Part shown: positions 1 through 8,080 of the stretch, in pieces | Position numbering within the stretch: the first letter of the stretch is position 1 | Layout of the letters: each line of letters opens with the position of its first letter | Assembly (NCBI GenBank): GCA_964535295.1 | Contig: CAZHUW010000031.1 | Location: forward strand, 1 to 23,449 | DNA from: SB21 sp964535295 | GTDB lineage: Bacteria; CLD3; SB21 | Length of the DNA stretch: 23,449 bases | Direction: 5' to 3' | Notes under the pieces: generated by a model | What the model saw: only the letters and a program-made list of their open reading frames with translations | The model's database searches: none | What the model was told of the DNA's origin: nothing | Position numbers and translations under genes: made by a program

Positions 1-960
1 TTCATTGGTACCCGGAGCAACGCCGAAGAAACCGGCTTCAGGATTGATCGCATACAATTGCCCATCCGGACCCGGTTTGATCCAGGCAATATCATCTCCT
101 ACGGTCGTGATCTTCCATCCCTGAAACTCTTTAGGCGGAATGAGCATCGCAAAATTGGTTTTACCGCAGGCGCTCGGGAACGCGGCAGCAACATAAGTTT
201 TTTCGCCCTGCGGCGGCTGAACGCCCAGGATCAGCATATGTTCCGCCAGCCAGCCCTGATCGCGTGCCATCACCGAAGCGATACGTAATGCAAAACATTT
301 CTTGCCGAGCAGCGCATTTCCGCCGTAACCGCTGCCGTATGACATGATGGACTGTTCCTCCGGGAAATGAACGATATATTTTTCTTTGTTACATGGCCAG
401 GCCACATCCTTTTGTCCGGCCGCCAACGGTGCGCCAACGGAGTGCAGCGCTTTGACGAAATGACCGTCGCCAAGAACTTCGATCACTTTCTTACCCATAC
501 GCGTCATGATACGCATATTCACGACCACGTATGCGGAATCGGTAATTTCAAAACCGATATGCGCAATGTTGGACCCCAATGGCCCCATGCTGAACGGGAT
601 GATGTACATCGTCCGGCCCTTCATACAGCCATCAAAAAGGCCGTTCAGTTTTTTCTTCATTTCATCCGGATGCATCCAGTTATTGGTCGGACCGGCATCG
701 TCTTTGCGTTTACTGCAAATGAATGTACGGTCTTCGACCCGCGCTACGTCGCCCGGATCAGAAAAGGCCAGATAGCTGTTGGGTTTTTTTGCAGGATTTA
801 GTTTTCTGAACGTTCCGCTTTTCACGAGTTCTTCGCATAAGCGGTCGTATTCTTCCTGACTTCCATCGCACCAGTGCACATTGTCGGGTTTGCAGAGTTC
901 TACGGTCTCCTGAACCCAGTCAACTAATTTTTTGTTTCTTACATACGGCGGAACTTGCAT
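1..960 (-). CDS. pckG: Phosphoenolpyruvate carboxykinase (GTP), N-terminal part; 3' end outside window
   Basis: GTP-type PEP carboxykinase, which interconverts oxaloacetate plus GTP with PEP, CO2 and GDP in the cytosol; it is the gateway between the TCA cycle and gluconeogenesis. Only the first 320 codons are present, about half of the usual ~600; the reading frame is still open at base 1. Visible landmarks are the substrate-region motif ARVEDRTFIC near residues 73-82, the P-loop FPSACGKTN at 261-269 with the family's active-site cysteine (C265), the kinase-2-like VGDDIAW at 287-293, and FFGVAPGTN at 311-319. This P-loop with Cys marks the GTP family rather than the ATP-dependent (PckA) family. 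The ATG at 960 is preceded by GAAGGAG about 7 bases upstream. Citrate synthase lies upstream on the same strand but is separated by a strong terminator, so this gene probably has its own promoter. Confidence 0.96.
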   Translation of the reverse strand, partial: MQVPPYVRNKKLVDWVQETVELCKPDNVHWCDGSQEEYDRLCEELVKSGTFRKLNPAKKPNSYLAFSDPGDVARVEDRTFICSKRKDDAGPTNNWMHPDEMKKKLNGLFDGCMKGRTMYIIPFSMGPLGSNIAHIGFEITDSAYVVVNMRIMTRMGKKVIEVLGDGHFVKALHSVGAPLAAGQKDVAWPCNKEKYIVHFPEEQSIMSYGSGYGGNALLGKKCFALRIASVMARDQGWLAEHMLILGVQPPQGEKTYVAAAFPSACGKTNFAMLIPPKEFQGWKITTVGDDIAWIKPGPDGQLYAINPEAGFFGVAPGTNE

Positions 961-994
961 AGGTATTCTCCTTCATCAGAATAGTAAGTATTTT

Positions 995-1012
995 TTGAGA
1001 AGCAGATCTCAA
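995..1012. promoter_or_regulatory. Inverted repeat in the PEP carboxykinase leader
   Basis: TTGAGA-agcaga-TCTCAA is a perfect 6-bp-arm inverted repeat about 35-50 bases upstream of the pckG start. It could be an operator or a small leader hairpin. On the minus strand its first arm (TTGAGA) also resembles a -35 box, with TACTTA 16 bases downstream, so the palindrome may overlap a promoter. No regulator family is recognised, and a 6-bp repeat can occur by chance. Confidence 0.28.
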
Positions 1013-1102
1013 CCTCAGTATTAATTATTGTCCGAAATTAATAGATACTTCGCGGACGTTTCAAACGCCCAAAATATAACTTCTCTGTAAACAAAATGAA
1101 AG

Positions 1103-1131
1103 AAAAAAGGCGGTATAGTACCGCCTTTTTT
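1103..1131 (-). terminator. Rho-independent terminator after citrate synthase
   Basis: A perfect 13-bp inverted repeat (AAAAAAGGCGGTA / TACCGCCTTTTTT) with a three-base loop gives a GC core followed by a T-run in either orientation. It sits about 28 bases beyond the citrate synthase stop codon on the minus strand. Because it is symmetrical it could also stop transcription from the other strand. It separates gltA from pckG. Confidence 0.93.
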
Positions 1132-1158
1132 CGTGCACAGTCGAATTAATCATTCTTA

Positions 1159-2448
1159 TTACTTCCTCTGATTCATTGGAACGAAATTACGCGTCGTCGG
1201 CCCGAGATAAACCTGGCGCGGACGCGAGATCTTCTGCTCCGGATCAGTGAGAAGTTCTTGCCATTGCGCAAGCCAGCCGGACGTGCGTCCGATGGCGAAC
1301 AACACCGTGAATATTTCCGCCGGGAATTTCATCGCTTCATAAATGATACCTGAATAGAAGTCCACGTTCGGATACAGTTTCCGTTTCACGAAATAATCGT
1401 CCTGCAAGGCGATACGCTCCAGTTCGATCGCCATTTCAAGAAGCGGGTTCTTTCCGGTGACCTCAAATACCTGGTCGGCAATGTTCTTGATTATTTTCGC
1501 GCGTGGATCGTAATTCTTATACACGCGATGACCAAATCCCATCAGCAATACCTCGCCTGCTTTCACGCGTTTGATATATTCCGGGATCTTGTCTTTGGAA
1601 CCGATCTGACGCAGCATTTTGAGAACCTCTTCGTTCGCGCCGCCATGCAACGGCCCGTACAATGCAGAAGCCGCAGCGGCCATGGATGAATACGGATCCG
1701 CATGCGCGCTGCCTACGGTGCGCATCGTCGTCGAGGAGCAGTTCTGTTCGTGATCGGCGTGCAATATAAAAAGCACATCAAGCGCTTTTTCAAGTACGGG
1801 ATTGGGTTTATATTTGAGTTCATTCATCTTGAAAAGCATGTTCAGAAAATTGCCGGTATAACTCAGGTCATCGTCCGGATAAGAATACGGCAATCCAAAG
1901 CTGTGCCGATAGGAAAACGCGGCCAGCGTCGGTATCTTTGCGATCAGCCGGTAGATCTGGATCTTACGGATCTCCGGATCATGGATCTGTTTTGCTTCCG
2001 GGTAAAATGTGGACAATGCCGCTATCGTGCTGATCAACATTCCCATTGGATGGGCATCGTGATGAAAACCGTTGATGAATCCTTTGATGGTCTCATGGAT
2101 CATGCGGTGATGCGTGATCTGGAAGATCCAGTCGTCTAATTGTTTCTGATTGGGTAATTCGCCAAAAAGCAATAAATACGCAACCTCAAGATAAGTAGAT
2201 TTTTCGGCCAATTGCTCGATCGGATATCCGCGGTACATAAGAATACCTTTATCACCGTCAATATAGGTGATCTTACTCTTACAAGCAGCCGTATTCCTGT
2301 AAGAAGGATCGTAACTCATCATACCGAAATCATCCGGTTTGACTTTCATCTGCCGGATCGGCATCGGATCAAACGTATCGTTCTCGATAGGGATCTCGAT
2401 CGTTTTCCCGTTTCGATTATCCGTTACGGTTATAGTGTTAGCAGCCAT
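1159..2448 (-). CDS. gltA: Citrate synthase, hexameric (GltA) type
   Basis: Condenses acetyl-CoA and oxaloacetate to citrate, the entry step of the TCA cycle. The protein is 429 residues, close to the 427 of E. coli GltA. Catalytic residues are in the expected places: H268 in GPLHGGAN, H307 in GFGHRVYKNYDPRA and D363 in YPNVDFYSG; HADHEQNCSS lies at 230-239. The start chosen is the ATG at 2448, because AGGAGG lies 6 bases upstream and the protein then begins MAANTITV. An in-frame ATG at 2490 would add 14 residues but has no ribosome site. The gene has an intrinsic terminator downstream and an inverted repeat upstream, so it is probably a single-gene unit. A 2-methylcitrate synthase role is formally possible for this fold, but the overall match favours citrate synthase. 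Confidence 0.96.
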   Translation of the reverse strand: MAANTITVTDNRNGKTIEIPIENDTFDPMPIRQMKVKPDDFGMMSYDPSYRNTAACKSKITYIDGDKGILMYRGYPIEQLAEKSTYLEVAYLLLFGELPNQKQLDDWIFQITHHRMIHETIKGFINGFHHDAHPMGMLISTIAALSTFYPEAKQIHDPEIRKIQIYRLIAKIPTLAAFSYRHSFGLPYSYPDDDLSYTGNFLNMLFKMNELKYKPNPVLEKALDVLFILHADHEQNCSSTTMRTVGSAHADPYSSMAAAASALYGPLHGGANEEVLKMLRQIGSKDKIPEYIKRVKAGEVLLMGFGHRVYKNYDPRAKIIKNIADQVFEVTGKNPLLEMAIELERIALQDDYFVKRKLYPNVDFYSGIIYEAMKFPAEIFTVLFAIGRTSGWLAQWQELLTDPEQKISRPRQVYLGPTTRNFVPMNQRK

Positions 2449-2482
2449 AGGAACCTCCTGATGTAAATAGAATAAAATACAT

Positions 2483-2513
2483 TCTTTCAAGTCCTATACA
2501 TAACATTGAAAGA
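2483..2513. promoter_or_regulatory. Candidate operator upstream of citrate synthase
   Basis: TCTTTCAA and TTGAAAGA form a perfect 8-bp inverted repeat separated by 15 bases, about two helical turns between arm centres. It lies 35-65 bases upstream of the gltA start. This spacing suits a dimeric regulator binding one face of the DNA. The AT-rich sequence around it is also where the promoter must lie. No known consensus was recognised. Confidence 0.4.
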
Positions 2514-2556
2514 TCATATTTAATATTGGTTAAGAAGCCTGAATCTGAGAGAACAT

Positions 2557-3267
2557 TTATTGGTCAGCCAAATATTCTATGATTGTTTTCTTATAAGTAA
2601 TCACGCCGCCGGTCTCATCCGTTAAACCAACGTATCCGATATCCGGAATATAAAATAGTGTGACGGTCGTAATAGCGTTTCCTTTCATGAGCCCGGCATG
2701 AGTGCCGCGGAACCCGGAGAAAACCTTTGACGCGCCAAAATCTTCCGAATACTCGTAGGTGTAACAAGACAAATTGCCAATCGGAGACGCGAGTGCGGCA
2801 TCAACCGAGGAGCATTTGGTGACCGTCGTATCCTCTATGCGAAAAGAACTATCCATGGACGAATACATGACATTATATTCTGCCCATTCGTCCCCGGTTT
2901 CCGCCGGATACTTGATACTCAGAGATTTGGTCAGTATATAGTCCCCCTTGGCCGAAGTGCCTCCAAAAATATAAAGGCCGCCGGCGCTGTTCGCCGCCAA
3001 CCAGCTGTGATCGGATCCGTACGTAACCCAGGTCCATAGAAAGACCTCATACGATGTGCCGCCGTATTCGATCGTTTTCTTGCCGGTAATGCTCAGCGTA
3101 CTTGTATCGGCCTCAATAAATAAACCGGCATCGTCAAAACTTGAATCTACGAACGTCCAGTAGTTGCCAACCTTAAGCGGCATGATCGCTCCTGAAACTG
3201 TGGAATCGGTTTGCTCATCACAGGACGTGACGATGGAGATAAGAAAGAAAAGAATGACTTTTTTCAT
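2557..3267 (-). CDS. Putative lipoprotein of unknown function
   Basis: A 236-residue protein with a type II signal sequence: MKK, a hydrophobic stretch, then VTSC with the presumed lipidated cysteine at C16. Asp follows at +2, a position that influences inner- versus outer-membrane sorting in enterics, although that rule is not general. The mature part is rich in beta-forming residues, Thr and Ser. It starts with a MPLKVGNYWTF motif (about residues 29-39) of a kind seen at the head of many secreted or lipoprotein hypotheticals in FCB-group genomes. No catalytic motif is visible. The ATG at 3267 is preceded by AGGAGG. It lies between the acyl-CoA synthetase (150 bases upstream) and citrate synthase (about 110 bases downstream) and is probably transcribed on its own. 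Confidence 0.85.
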   Translation of the reverse strand: MKKVILFFLISIVTSCDEQTDSTVSGAIMPLKVGNYWTFVDSSFDDAGLFIEADTSTLSITGKKTIEYGGTSYEVFLWTWVTYGSDHSWLAANSAGGLYIFGGTSAKGDYILTKSLSIKYPAETGDEWAEYNVMYSSMDSSFRIEDTTVTKCSSVDAALASPIGNLSCYTYEYSEDFGASKVFSGFRGTHAGLMKGNAITTVTLFYIPDIGYVGLTDETGGVITYKKTIIEYLADQ

Positions 3268-3417
3268 GACATCCTCCTGTTTTCAATAAATGACTTAGAA
3301 GGGATATCTAAGAAAACATTAAATCATCAATCGCAGGTATGGCGATCAGATTGTGAATAAACGTACAATCTTTTATTATCAAAGTCAACCGTACCCACGG
3401 CTTGCACAAATCGATAT

Positions 3418-5076
3418 TTATTCAGGAACTGTGTACAGAAACCGCTTCACCTTCTTCGTAGGCGTCTTCTTGAACTCCTCCGGATGCAGGAATATCTTCG
3501 CAATATTGATCCATGACGGCATGAGCGAATTCAAGGTCTTGCGGTTTTCCTCCATTTTTTCAGCAAGTTCTTTTTCTCCGATCTTCAGTTTGTCGACCAT
3601 TTCCATATCCGGGTAGACCAATGCCATGAATTTCCCCTCTTTTTCAAGCACCAAGGATTCTCCCACGAGCGGGAGCGAATTCAGTTTCGATTCGATCGCT
3701 TCAGGATAAACATTTTCTCCCGACGGCCCGAGCATCATGGTCTTACAGCGGCCTTTAATATAGATATAACCGTCTTTATCAATCAGCCCAAGATCCCCGG
3801 TTCTCAGCCACCCATCCTCGGTTAACACGGCCTTGGTATCCTCTTCATTCTTATAATAACCATACATCAGATTCTCGCCTTTCACCATGATCTCGCCCAC
3901 CACTTTTTCCTGATCGGTCGAATCGATCTTGATCTCCAGCGTATCCACCACCTTGCCGACGCCGAACCGCCGGTGCTTATCCCATGGCGTATAACTGATC
4001 AACGGGCCGCATTCCGTCATGCCGTATCCGATGGTAAAAGGGAATCCGATCTTCATCAGGAATCCTTCCACTTCCGTACTCAGCGCGGCGCCTCCGATCA
4101 CCACCATATGAAAATTCCCTCCGAAGGCTTCTACGAGACCTTGTTTGATCTTGCCGTCAATACCGTTACTGATGAGAGGAACCTTACGCAGGAATTCAAT
4201 GGCTTTTTTATCGAGCTTAGGTTTGATGCGGTTCTTATAGATCTTTTCCATAATGAGCGGAACAGAGGAAACGAGGCGCGGGCGAACCTGTTTGAACGCT
4301 TCAAGCAGGATCTGCGGCGTCGGGATCTTACTGATAAATACGATATGGCAGCCTTCTACAAAAGGATACAGGAAATCAAACGCACAACCGAATGCATGGG
4401 CGAGAGGCAAAAATGATACGATATTCTCCCGAGGATGCAGGGGCAGATTATTCAACGCAAAACGTACATTAGCCGCCAGACTCTTATGCGGGATCATAAC
4501 GCCTTTAGAAAAACCGGTCGTGCCGGACGTATAAACAATCGCCGCAAGGGCATCGTTGGACACTTTTTTAAGTGTGAATTTCTCCGGACGCATCTCAAAA
4601 GTTTTCTGACTCAGAATATATGAATTCGCCGCCTCCAGAATCTGCGTGATATTCCCTTTTTTATGATGCAGCAGACGGAAATCATTTAATGAAAATATCG
4701 CGCGGATCTCCGGCATCTTATTTTCATCCAGCCTCTCGAATATATCGTCAGCGGCAAAAAGAAACACGGAGTCGGAATGATTGATAATATGTTGCAAATC
4801 GTCGGAATGAAAATCCGGCAGTCCCGGAACGGCCACCGCGCCATAGGTCACGGTTGCGAGATACGTCACCGCCCAATTGATCGAGTTCTTACCTATCAAC
4901 GCGATCTTATCGCCCGGCTTGACATTGCTGTGCTGAAAGATGTAATGCAGCCAGACGATCTTTTCCGCCACATCGCCGAAACGAACCGTGTCGCCTTTAT
5001 AATTTGTAAATGCAGGCAGATCCCAATTTTTTTTGATGGTCTGCTCGATGTACTCAACCAGATTTTCTTTTATCAT
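3418..5076 (-). CDS. AMP-forming acyl-CoA synthetase (long-chain fatty acid-CoA ligase family)
   Basis: A member of the ANL superfamily that activates a carboxylic acid with ATP and CoA to an acyl-CoA, AMP and PPi. The 552-residue protein carries the phosphate-binding motif YTSGTTGFSKG at 182-192, the GYGMTECGP motif (A5) in the middle, the GWLRTGDLG motif (A7), and the hinge/A8 region IKGRCKTMMLGPSGENVYPEAIE. The A10 lysine region near the C-terminus reads TPTKKVKR. The size and the GRCKTMMLGPSGENVYPE variant fit long-chain fatty acyl-CoA ligases, but the chain length cannot be read from sequence. The ATG at 5076 has GGAT about 8 bases upstream. It follows the aldo/keto-reductase-like gene by 34 bases, so the two are probably cotranscribed. 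It could supply a free-acid CoA activation step for the upstream CoA-dependent genes. Confidence 0.9.
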   Translation of the reverse strand: MIKENLVEYIEQTIKKNWDLPAFTNYKGDTVRFGDVAEKIVWLHYIFQHSNVKPGDKIALIGKNSINWAVTYLATVTYGAVAVPGLPDFHSDDLQHIINHSDSVFLFAADDIFERLDENKMPEIRAIFSLNDFRLLHHKKGNITQILEAANSYILSQKTFEMRPEKFTLKKVSNDALAAIVYTSGTTGFSKGVMIPHKSLAANVRFALNNLPLHPRENIVSFLPLAHAFGCAFDFLYPFVEGCHIVFISKIPTPQILLEAFKQVRPRLVSSVPLIMEKIYKNRIKPKLDKKAIEFLRKVPLISNGIDGKIKQGLVEAFGGNFHMVVIGGAALSTEVEGFLMKIGFPFTIGYGMTECGPLISYTPWDKHRRFGVGKVVDTLEIKIDSTDQEKVVGEIMVKGENLMYGYYKNEEDTKAVLTEDGWLRTGDLGLIDKDGYIYIKGRCKTMMLGPSGENVYPEAIESKLNSLPLVGESLVLEKEGKFMALVYPDMEMVDKLKIGEKELAEKMEENRKTLNSLMPSWINIAKIFLHPEEFKKTPTKKVKRFLYTVPE

Positions 5077-5110
5077 GGACGTGATCCTTTACTTAGTGAT
5101 CGAATATTCT

Positions 5111-5941
5111 CTACATAAACCACTTTTTAGTGTGATGCACCGAATCGCCGAATTTTCTCATAAACACCATTTCATCTTCACTGAGGGGTCCCGCGGCGAC
5201 GGAACGGATATTTTCCAGAAATTGCTTCTCATTGCTCGGCGCTGTCAGGCACACATGAACGTTCGGATTGGATAGCACAAAACGATAGCACTGTCCTGCC
5301 GTAGGTAACGGGTCATCCTTAGACCAATTTTTCGGAGGTCTGCGTAAAAGATAACTCCATCGCGTAGCGGTGTAACCCACGATACCGGTTTGATGAGCGG
5401 AAACGTGCGGGAATATATCCTGTTCTGCTCCCCGATGCGCGGCGTTGTAGCGAATCATCATAACATCCAGCGCGCCTTCTCTGGCCATCTGCCCGGCAAA
5501 GTTGCGGTCATGCGAAGACATGCCGATGGCGCGGACTTTTCCTTCTTCTCTGAAACGAATCATCTCTTCCCGCGCCTTTTCCGGGAATTCTTTTCCTTTC
5601 ATCACGCCCAGGAACAGAAACACGTCGATATAGTCGGTTTTCAACTGCCGTAATCTTTTTTCAAGCGTACGGCGAAGATTGGTATAACCGATAAGCAGAT
5701 TGTACGCGCCGGTCGAAACTACAAATTTTTCGCGGTCGCGCCGAAGTACATCTCTGAGTACGGCTGTCATCTGACCGTCAAACCCGTAACAGAAAAAATA
5801 ATTCAAACCTTCGTCTATGGCCCGGTAAATTGTTTTTCTCCCGGGACGGTAACTGGCTGAAAGTCCCAGCCGGTGAACCCGTATACCCGTTTTGCCAAGT
5901 ACCGTATGGATAAAATCCGTTTTTAGACCTTCGGATAGCAT
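5111..5941 (-). CDS. Aldo/keto-reductase-fold protein lacking the catalytic tetrad
   Basis: A 276-residue protein with the aldo/keto reductase frame: LGKTGIRVHRLGL at 15-27, a GLNYF strand at 45-49, KFVVSTGAY at 72-80, KTDYIDVFLF at 101-110, and GKVRAIGMSSHD at 134-145. In active family members these flanks carry the Asp/Tyr/Lys/His tetrad. Here the aligned positions read F50, D55, T77 and L111, so none is kept. The C-terminal NADPH-binding region is also shortened. It may be a pseudoenzyme, scaffold or regulator, or use another chemistry. It overlaps the ferritin-like gene by 19 bases and precedes the acyl-CoA synthetase by 34 bases, so all three look co-expressed. The start is the ATG at 5941 inside the end of the upstream gene, with GGGAAG about 11 bases before it. 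Family membership is firm; function is unknown. Confidence 0.82.
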   Translation of the reverse strand: MLSEGLKTDFIHTVLGKTGIRVHRLGLSASYRPGRKTIYRAIDEGLNYFFCYGFDGQMTAVLRDVLRRDREKFVVSTGAYNLLIGYTNLRRTLEKRLRQLKTDYIDVFLFLGVMKGKEFPEKAREEMIRFREEGKVRAIGMSSHDRNFAGQMAREGALDVMMIRYNAAHRGAEQDIFPHVSAHQTGIVGYTATRWSYLLRRPPKNWSKDDPLPTAGQCYRFVLSNPNVHVCLTAPSNEKQFLENIRSVAAGPLSEDEMVFMRKFGDSVHHTKKWFM

Positions 5942-6201
5942 GAAGCTTGATCTTCCCAGTGTTCGTAACTTTCCATAATGGCCTGATCTACTTCGATCTG
6001 TGCCTGTACGTCCGTCAAATGTTCCTTGAGCCGGTTCAAATGATCCTCTTCGTCCTGCGCGATCTTAAGCAGGTATTCTTTTACTTTCGGTTCTCCGACC
6101 TCTTCTGCGCAACGGAAAAAATAATCATGCATATCCTTTTCTTTCTTGATCGCGCATTCAAGAACTTCGGTAATACTCCGGTACACCTTGATTCGTCCCA
6201 T
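5923..6201 (-). CDS. Small ferritin-like (rubrerythrin-type) two-helix protein
   Basis: A 92-residue, Glu-rich protein with one helical pair of the ferritin/rubrerythrin type. Helix A has E21 and Y27 in KKEKDMHDYF, and helix B has the metal-binding pattern E51xxH54 in AQDEEDHLNRL. Full rubrerythrin domains contain two such helix pairs, so this protein would have to dimerise to form a complete four-helix bundle with a di-iron site. A third amphipathic stretch and a tail ending SCYPKV follow. GGAG sits 8 bases before the ATG at 6201. It overlaps the aldo/keto-reductase-like gene by 19 bases. A role in iron or oxidant handling is inferred from the fold; the partner protein may be the more telling clue. 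Confidence 0.8.
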   Translation of the reverse strand: MGRIKVYRSITEVLECAIKKEKDMHDYFFRCAEEVGEPKVKEYLLKIAQDEEDHLNRLKEHLTDVQAQIEVDQAIMESYEHWEDQASCYPKV

Positions 6202-6271
6202 GATGACACTCCAGGCTAGATTTATTTATAAGAATATTTCTCAGATCCGCATTCCAGAGACAGGATAACCG

Positions 6272-6769
6272 TTAATGGGCTGCGTGCTTTTCGATCAATT
6301 TTTTCCGCGTATAGGGAATAAGCCCGCCTGCATCCATGATCGCCTGTCGGGCTTTGGGTAATGGTTCGATCGGAAAATATTTATGATGGGTCTTATTAAT
6401 GACGAATTCATTTTCGATCTCAAGTTCATCTCCTTCCGCGGCTTCCAGCGTCGGACATACGATGACCCGAAGCCCCAGATTGATCGCGTTCTGAAGAAAA
6501 ATACGGCCGAAACTTTTTGCGATCACTGCAAGTTCATACCCTCTTAGGCACGAAGCAGCCTGCTCACGTGACGAACCGCAGCCGAAATTCTTTCCGGCGA
6601 TGATAAAGCTGCCCGTTGGGATCTCATGACGTTTAAGCTTGGAATTAAAATCGCCGTGATCGGCGAAGGCATATTGCGGTGTTTCGTTCGGCAGTACGGT
6701 GGCCATATATCGGCCTGGATAAATGGCGTCGGTCGAGACGTCATCACCGAGTTTGAATACGACTTTCAT
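6272..6769 (-). CDS. leuD: 3-isopropylmalate dehydratase family, small subunit (LeuD/HacB type)
   Basis: The swivelling small subunit of an aconitase-family hydro-lyase, 165 residues. It has the substrate-binding motif FGCGSSREQA at 62-71 and the specificity loop PGRYMAT at 18-24. In archaeal relatives this loop (YLRT against YLVY types) helps separate homoaconitase from isopropylmalate isomerase. YMAT matches neither exactly, so isopropylmalate, citramalate/citraconate, or citrate are all possible substrates. The ATG at 6769 overlaps the leuC stop as ATGA, indicating translational coupling and a heterodimer. The lineage of size and motifs is the short archaeal/thermophile-type LeuD rather than the ~200-residue proteobacterial type. 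The neighbours favour citramalate/isopropylmalate chemistry or a stand-in aconitase. Confidence 0.93.
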   Translation of the reverse strand: MKVVFKLGDDVSTDAIYPGRYMATVLPNETPQYAFADHGDFNSKLKRHEIPTGSFIIAGKNFGCGSSREQAASCLRGYELAVIAKSFGRIFLQNAINLGLRVIVCPTLEAAEGDELEIENEFVINKTHHKYFPIEPLPKARQAIMDAGGLIPYTRKKLIEKHAAH

Positions 6770-8061
6770 TGATCTTCTCCGTTTCTCGGATCGGTAATGA
6801 ATCCGGTTAAAGCGCTGGCGGCGGCAACGGCCGGCGAGCACAAATACACTTCCGCAGTAGGATTTCCCATGCGCCCTTTGAAGTTCCGGTTGGTCGTGGA
6901 CAAAGCCACTTCGCCATCGCCGAGCGCGCCTTCGTGCACACCCAAGCAGCAGCCGCAGCCGGGATTCATCACCACCGCACCGGCATCGATCAGGGATGAG
7001 ATATAACCTCTTTTTAATGCTTCCTTGTAAATTCGCCACGATGCAGGAAATACCAGCATGCGAACGCCTTTGGCAACATGATTTCCTTTAAGCGTTTTGG
7101 CGGCTATCTCAAGATCGTCCAGGCGGCCGTTGGTGCAGGAACCGACCACGATCTGATTGACCTTTTTTCCTTCGGTAGAATAGATCGGTATGACATTGTC
7201 TACCGTGTGCGGGCAGGCGATCTGCGGCGTGAGACGCGTCACGTCGATTTCAACGATCTGATCGTATTCCGCATCGGGATCCGGTTGAACGACTTCAAGA
7301 TCTTCAGTAACACCTGCATGCCCCATCAGATAACGAACGGTTTCTTTGTCGGCAGGGACAATGCCAGAGGTCGCACCGGCCTCAACGGCCATATTGCATA
7401 AAACCAACCGGCCGGAAGTATTCATGTGCCGGATCGTGTCACCGTGAAATTCGATCACTTTAAAATTGGCGCCTTCTGCTGATATACGCCCGATGATATG
7501 CAGAATAAGATCTTTAGGCGATACATATTCCTGGAATTTGCCTGTTACCACCACTTTGATCGTGGCCGGAACTTCCACATTGAGTACAGAACCGAGCGTC
7601 CACACCGCCGCCATGTCTGTGGCGCCGATACCGAATGCGAAGGCGCCGAGCGCCCCGTGCGTCGTCGTATGGCTGTCTGTACCGACCACCAAATAACCCG
7701 GACGAACGTATCCATTCTCCGGAAGTATCTGATGGCAGATGCCGCCCTCGTCGCCGCGAATATCGTGAAATTTGTCAATGCCTTGTTTTGCAACAAACTC
7801 ACGCACTTTCTTCTGATTCGTAGCCGTCTTGGCGCTTTCAGCCGGCACGCGGTGATCAAGGATGATCGCAATTCTGGATGGGTCCCAGACCTTGGCCTCG
7901 ATACCGGTGCCTTTGTAAACCTCATGGAATTGGTTGATCACCAATGCGGCGTTTTCGTGCGACATCGCCAGATCCACTTTGGCCTCCACTACATCGCCCG
8001 CCTTTACAGACGACAACCCGGCCGTCCGCGCTAAGATTTTTTCTACAATGGTCATGCCCAT
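6766..8061 (-). CDS. leuC: 3-isopropylmalate dehydratase family, large subunit (LeuC/HacA type)
   Basis: Large subunit of an aconitase-family [4Fe-4S] hydro-lyase, 431 residues, the size of the LeuC2/HacA branch. The three cluster ligands are C309 in VGSCTNGR and C369/C372 in NPGCGCCLG. GTDSHTTTHGALGAF at 127-141 is the conserved substrate/cluster region. With the small subunit it isomerises a 2-hydroxy to a 3-hydroxy acid (2- to 3-isopropylmalate, citramalate to 3-methylmalate, or citrate to isocitrate). The ATG at 8061 has GGAGG about 6 bases upstream. It starts 19 bases after the CoA-transferase gene and its stop is fused to the leuD start. The next ATG, two codons in, is an alternative start with a poorer ribosome site spacing. 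Confidence 0.94.
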   Translation of the reverse strand: MGMTIVEKILARTAGLSSVKAGDVVEAKVDLAMSHENAALVINQFHEVYKGTGIEAKVWDPSRIAIILDHRVPAESAKTATNQKKVREFVAKQGIDKFHDIRGDEGGICHQILPENGYVRPGYLVVGTDSHTTTHGALGAFAFGIGATDMAAVWTLGSVLNVEVPATIKVVVTGKFQEYVSPKDLILHIIGRISAEGANFKVIEFHGDTIRHMNTSGRLVLCNMAVEAGATSGIVPADKETVRYLMGHAGVTEDLEVVQPDPDAEYDQIVEIDVTRLTPQIACPHTVDNVIPIYSTEGKKVNQIVVGSCTNGRLDDLEIAAKTLKGNHVAKGVRMLVFPASWRIYKEALKRGYISSLIDAGAVVMNPGCGCCLGVHEGALGDGEVALSTTNRNFKGRMGNPTAEVYLCSPAVAAASALTGFITDPRNGEDQ

Positions 8062-8080
8062 GATGTTCCTCCGTATCCAC

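Noticed and set aside
367..801. Long plus-strand open frame opposite the PEP carboxykinase gene
   Set aside because: It is antisense to a gene with clear conserved motifs, has no ribosome site and its protein has no recognisable family features. The other open frames opposite gltA, lysS, leuC and the glycosyltransferases were rejected on the same ground.
1..960. ATP-dependent PEP carboxykinase
   Set aside because: The PSACGKTN P-loop with Cys and the FFGVAPGTN segment are those of the GTP family.
5111..5941. Broken or frameshifted gene
   Set aside because: The frame is intact, the length is only moderately short and conserved fold motifs run throughout, so loss of the tetrad looks like divergence rather than decay.
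6770..7039. N-terminal extension of the LeuD frame upstream of 6769
   Set aside because: The extension translates the end of leuC in another frame, is rich in Arg and Cys, and has no family similarity. The ATG overlapping the leuC stop gives the normal LeuD N-terminus.
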